DNA of 8,637 bases. It comes from Firmicutes bacterium UBA4996. GTDB taxonomy: Bacteria; Bacillota; Limnochordia; Darwinibacteriales; Darwinibacteriaceae. Location of the stretch: assembly GCA_002396805.1 (NCBI GenBank), contig DGYW01000032.1, positions 47,560 to 56,196 of the forward strand. The letters are read 5' to 3'. Each line of letters begins with the position of its first letter. The stretch's first letter is position 1. The notes under the pieces are model-generated. The model did not search any database. It was not told the origin of the DNA and was given only the letters and a program-made list of their open reading frames with translations. Shown here piece after piece: positions 7,348 to 8,637 of the stretch. Made by a program: the position numbers and the translations under genes.

Positions 7348-7541
7348 AGAAAGCAACCCCTGCTGTGCTCGCGATCAATCTGGCCTTGTTATGAGCCAAC
7401 ACCATAACACAGGGAGCCTTAACTCTAGCTACTGAGGTCGAGCCATTTAGGATGGAAGGCCGAACTAGTTAGGTGGGCACCCACCTGCTTACGCAGGTTC
7501 ATGCGGGTCAGTACTAGCGGCATGGTGGGGGGCGAGATTTC
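7348..7541 (+). ncRNA. ssrS: Probable 6S RNA (regulator of sigma-A RNA polymerase)
   Basis: 6S RNA imitates an open promoter, binds housekeeping RNA polymerase and serves as template for short product RNAs. The candidate is about 194 nt. Its ends pair: GAAA 7349-7352 with TTTC 7538-7541, then an unbroken 13-pair closing stem 7357-7369 with 7519-7531 (five G-U pairs). Across an internal loop, CTGGCCT (7380-7386) can pair with GGGTCAG (7505-7511). A hairpin TGTTATG/CATAACA lies at 7387-7409, and a side hairpin ACCTGC-TTAC-GCAGGT at 7483-7498 stands just 5' of GGGTCAG. The order side hairpin, GGGT-CAG, AGCGGCAT resembles the 3' part of E. coli 6S RNA. The location between aspS and tcdA is the one I recall for B. 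subtilis bsrA. A promoter and a terminator bracket it precisely. The exact fold and ends are inferred; a different structured RNA is possible. I see no T-box, SRP, tmRNA or RNase P signature. Confidence 0.75.
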
Positions 7542-7567
7542 AATACCCCGGAAGGGGTATTTTTTTT
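7542..7567 (+). terminator. Intrinsic terminator of the 6S RNA gene
   Basis: AATACCCC (7542-7549), loop GGAA (7550-7553) and GGGGTATT (7554-7561) form a perfect stem that merges into a run of eight T residues ending at 7567. The hairpin abuts the base of the RNA's closing stem (TTTC 7538-7541). The next bases, GGAGG at 7568-7572, are already the tcdA ribosome binding site, so no separate tcdA promoter fits downstream of the terminator. Confidence 0.9.
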
Positions 7568-7578
7568 GGAGGAAAGCA

Positions 7579-8271
7579 ATGGAACACCGGTTTTCACGTA
7601 CAGAAATGGTTGTAGGGTCTAAAGGTCTCAAACGCTTGGAAGCTACTACTGTGGCAGTAGTAGGTATTGGTGGTGTAGGTGGCTATGTGGTGGAGGCATT
7701 GGTCCGTTCCGGGATCGGTTCTTTAATCCTTATAGACCATGATCGGGTTAGTCTCACTAACCTAAATCGTCAAATCATTGCACTAGAGTCAACTCTGGGT
7801 AGACCAAAGGTAGAAGTAATGTCTGAGCGTATTTACCAGATTAATCCTGCTTGTCGGATTCAGACTTTTGCCGAGTTCTATCAGGCTACAAACCACGAGA
7901 CCTTCCTACCGTCTGGGGTAGACTTTGTGGCCGATGCCATAGACAGCGTCGGTCCTAAGGTTAGTCTGATTGAGCGTTGTCTTAAAGATGGGGTGCCGAT
8001 TATTTCCTCCTTGGGCACCGGAAACAAATTAGATCCTACTCGCCTCACGATTACAGATATAGCTACAACCCACACCTGTCCCTTAGCTCGCGCCGTCCGG
8101 GTATCTTTGCGCAAAAGGGGAATTGACGGTGGGGTGCCGGTGGTCTTTTCTCCGGAGCAAGTAGTGGGGATGCGGGATGGAGCAGTTCCCGGGAGCACTT
8201 CCTTTGTTCCCCCTGTTGCTGGTCTGTTTATGGCCAGTTGGATTATACGCCGGATCTGCGAGGAGGATTAA
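7579..8271 (+). CDS. tcdA: tRNA threonylcarbamoyladenosine dehydratase (ThiF/E1-like)
   Basis: This 230-residue cytosolic ThiF/E1-superfamily enzyme uses ATP to cyclise t6A to ct6A at position 37 of tRNAs that read ANN codons. Visible are the N-terminal RFSRTEMVVG (4-13), the nucleotide-binding GIGGVGG (29-35), Asp53 in LIDHD, NLNRQ (61-65), the ADAID segment ending at Asp122, and CPLARAVR (167-174) in place of the DPLA seen in some homologues. The length is near that of Bacillus YrvM and a little shorter than E. coli TcdA. GGAGG at 7568-7572, six bases before ATG 7579, fixes the start; the frame is open upstream to 7501, but that part lies inside the non-coding RNA. The gene sits directly behind the 6S terminator without an obvious promoter, so it probably depends on read-through. 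rarA follows after one base. Related E1-like proteins are told apart here by the motif set and the tcdA-rarA neighbourhood. Confidence 0.9.
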   Translation: MEHRFSRTEMVVGSKGLKRLEATTVAVVGIGGVGGYVVEALVRSGIGSLILIDHDRVSLTNLNRQIIALESTLGRPKVEVMSERIYQINPACRIQTFAEFYQATNHETFLPSGVDFVADAIDSVGPKVSLIERCLKDGVPIISSLGTGNKLDPTRLTITDIATTHTCPLARAVRVSLRKRGIDGGVPVVFSPEQVVGMRDGAVPGSTSFVPPVAGLFMASWIIRRICEED

Positions 8272-8272
8272 C

Positions 8273-8637
8273 ATGGATTTATTTGACCACAGTGAGCTAA
8301 AGGAAAAGCATGCTCCCCTTGCGGTGCGTATGCGTCCGGAATCCCTTGAGCAATATGTGGGTCAAGAACACATTCTCGGGGAAGGAAAGTTGTTGCGTCG
8401 AGCAATCGCAGAGGATATTTTGCGCTCCATTATCCTTTATGGTCCACCAGGAGTTGGCAAAACCACCTTAGCCTACGTGATCTCCCAGACCACAAAGGGT
8501 GTTTTTGTGGATGTCAGTGCTACCACCACTGGTGTTGCAGAACTAAAGAAGCTCATGGTTCAAGCTAGAGAGCGGAGAGCTTATTATGGTCAGCGTACGA
8601 TTCTCTTTGTGGATGAAATCCAAAGACTAAATAAGGG
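8273..8637 (+). CDS. rarA: RarA/MgsA AAA+ ATPase, N-terminal part (runs off the right edge)
   Basis: The first 121 residues of a replication-associated recombination ATPase are visible; relatives are about 420-440 residues, so roughly 70 percent is missing. The family acts as a homotetramer, related to clamp-loader subunits, at stalled or gapped replication forks. The N-terminus has the usual PLAVRMRPESLEQYVGQ (15-31) and HILGEGKLL (33-41), then Walker A GPPGVGKT (57-64) and Walker B ILFVDE (110-115). The residues after Walker B read IQRLNK where I would expect IHRFNK, a variation worth noting but compatible with function. AGGAGG at 8261-8266, inside the last codons of tcdA, sits six bases before ATG 8273. 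One base separates the genes, so they are translationally coupled. Confidence 0.93.
   Translation, partial: MDLFDHSELKEKHAPLAVRMRPESLEQYVGQEHILGEGKLLRRAIAEDILRSIILYGPPGVGKTTLAYVISQTTKGVFVDVSATTTGVAELKKLMVQARERRAYYGQRTILFVDEIQRLNK

Noticed and set aside
7489..7517. TTACGC-N17-TACTAG inside the RNA gene as a tcdA promoter
   Set aside because: Both boxes are poor matches to consensus, and the bases are already explained by RNA pairings.
7501..7578. Upstream extension of tcdA to an ATG at 7501
   Set aside because: The extension would be translated from the 6S RNA closing arm and terminator. ATG 7579 has GGAGG at the right distance and gives the conserved N-terminus.
7340..7580. T-box or other riboswitch controlling tcdA
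   Set aside because: AGGTGGGCACCC vaguely resembles a T-box core, but the conserved AGGGTGGNACCGCG is absent. The closed ends, promoter position and synteny fit a free-standing 6S RNA better.
1..8637. Mobile element, prophage, CRISPR array or defence island
   Set aside because: I saw no transposase, integrase, direct-repeat array, att-like duplication or toxin-antitoxin pair; gene content and order are those of a conserved chromosomal region.

Overview
The window is a stretch of ordinary bacterial chromosome, most consistent with an anaerobic or facultative member of the Bacillota, probably class Clostridia. No rRNA or other taxonomic marker is present. The inference rests on gene order (dtd, MBL hydrolase, hemZ, hisS, aspS, tcdA, rarA), on the HemZ type of radical-SAM enzyme, on strong AGGAGG-type ribosome binding sites, on sigma-A-type promoters, and on a probable 6S RNA between aspS and tcdA, the place I recall for bsrA (6S-1 RNA) in Bacillus subtilis. 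Coding density is high. I see no insertion sequence, prophage, integrase, CRISPR array, tRNA or rRNA.

Layout. Positions 1-2330 hold a tight plus-strand cluster: the C-terminal half of D-aminoacyl-tRNA deacylase (dtd), a glyoxalase-II-like metallo-beta-lactamase-fold hydrolase, and the HemZ radical-SAM protein. A near-consensus promoter overlaps the hemZ stop codon. It drives a membrane-anchored SurA/parvulin-type prolyl isomerase carrying four C-terminal TPR repeats (2397-3860), which ends at an intrinsic terminator. Then come histidyl- and aspartyl-tRNA synthetase genes (hisS, aspS; 3925-6970), 13 bases apart. aspS overlaps tail-to-tail with a minus-strand gene for a small three-helix membrane protein of unknown function (6954-7235).

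Positions 7236-7578 are non-coding. They hold a consensus-like promoter, a structured RNA of about 194 nt that I read as 6S RNA, and a strong intrinsic terminator. The terminator's U-tract touches the ribosome binding site of tcdA, the t6A-cyclising tRNA dehydratase. rarA, an AAA+ ATPase of stalled replication forks, follows after one base and runs off the right edge.

Functionally this is a translation-fidelity and housekeeping region: removal of D-amino acids from tRNA, charging of tRNA-His and tRNA-Asp, tRNA position-37 modification, and growth-phase control of RNA polymerase by 6S RNA. I did not find a convincing undescribed system. The points most worth a second look are the 6S-tcdA arrangement, the competing folds inside the RNA, the parvulin-TPR fusion and the small membrane protein.
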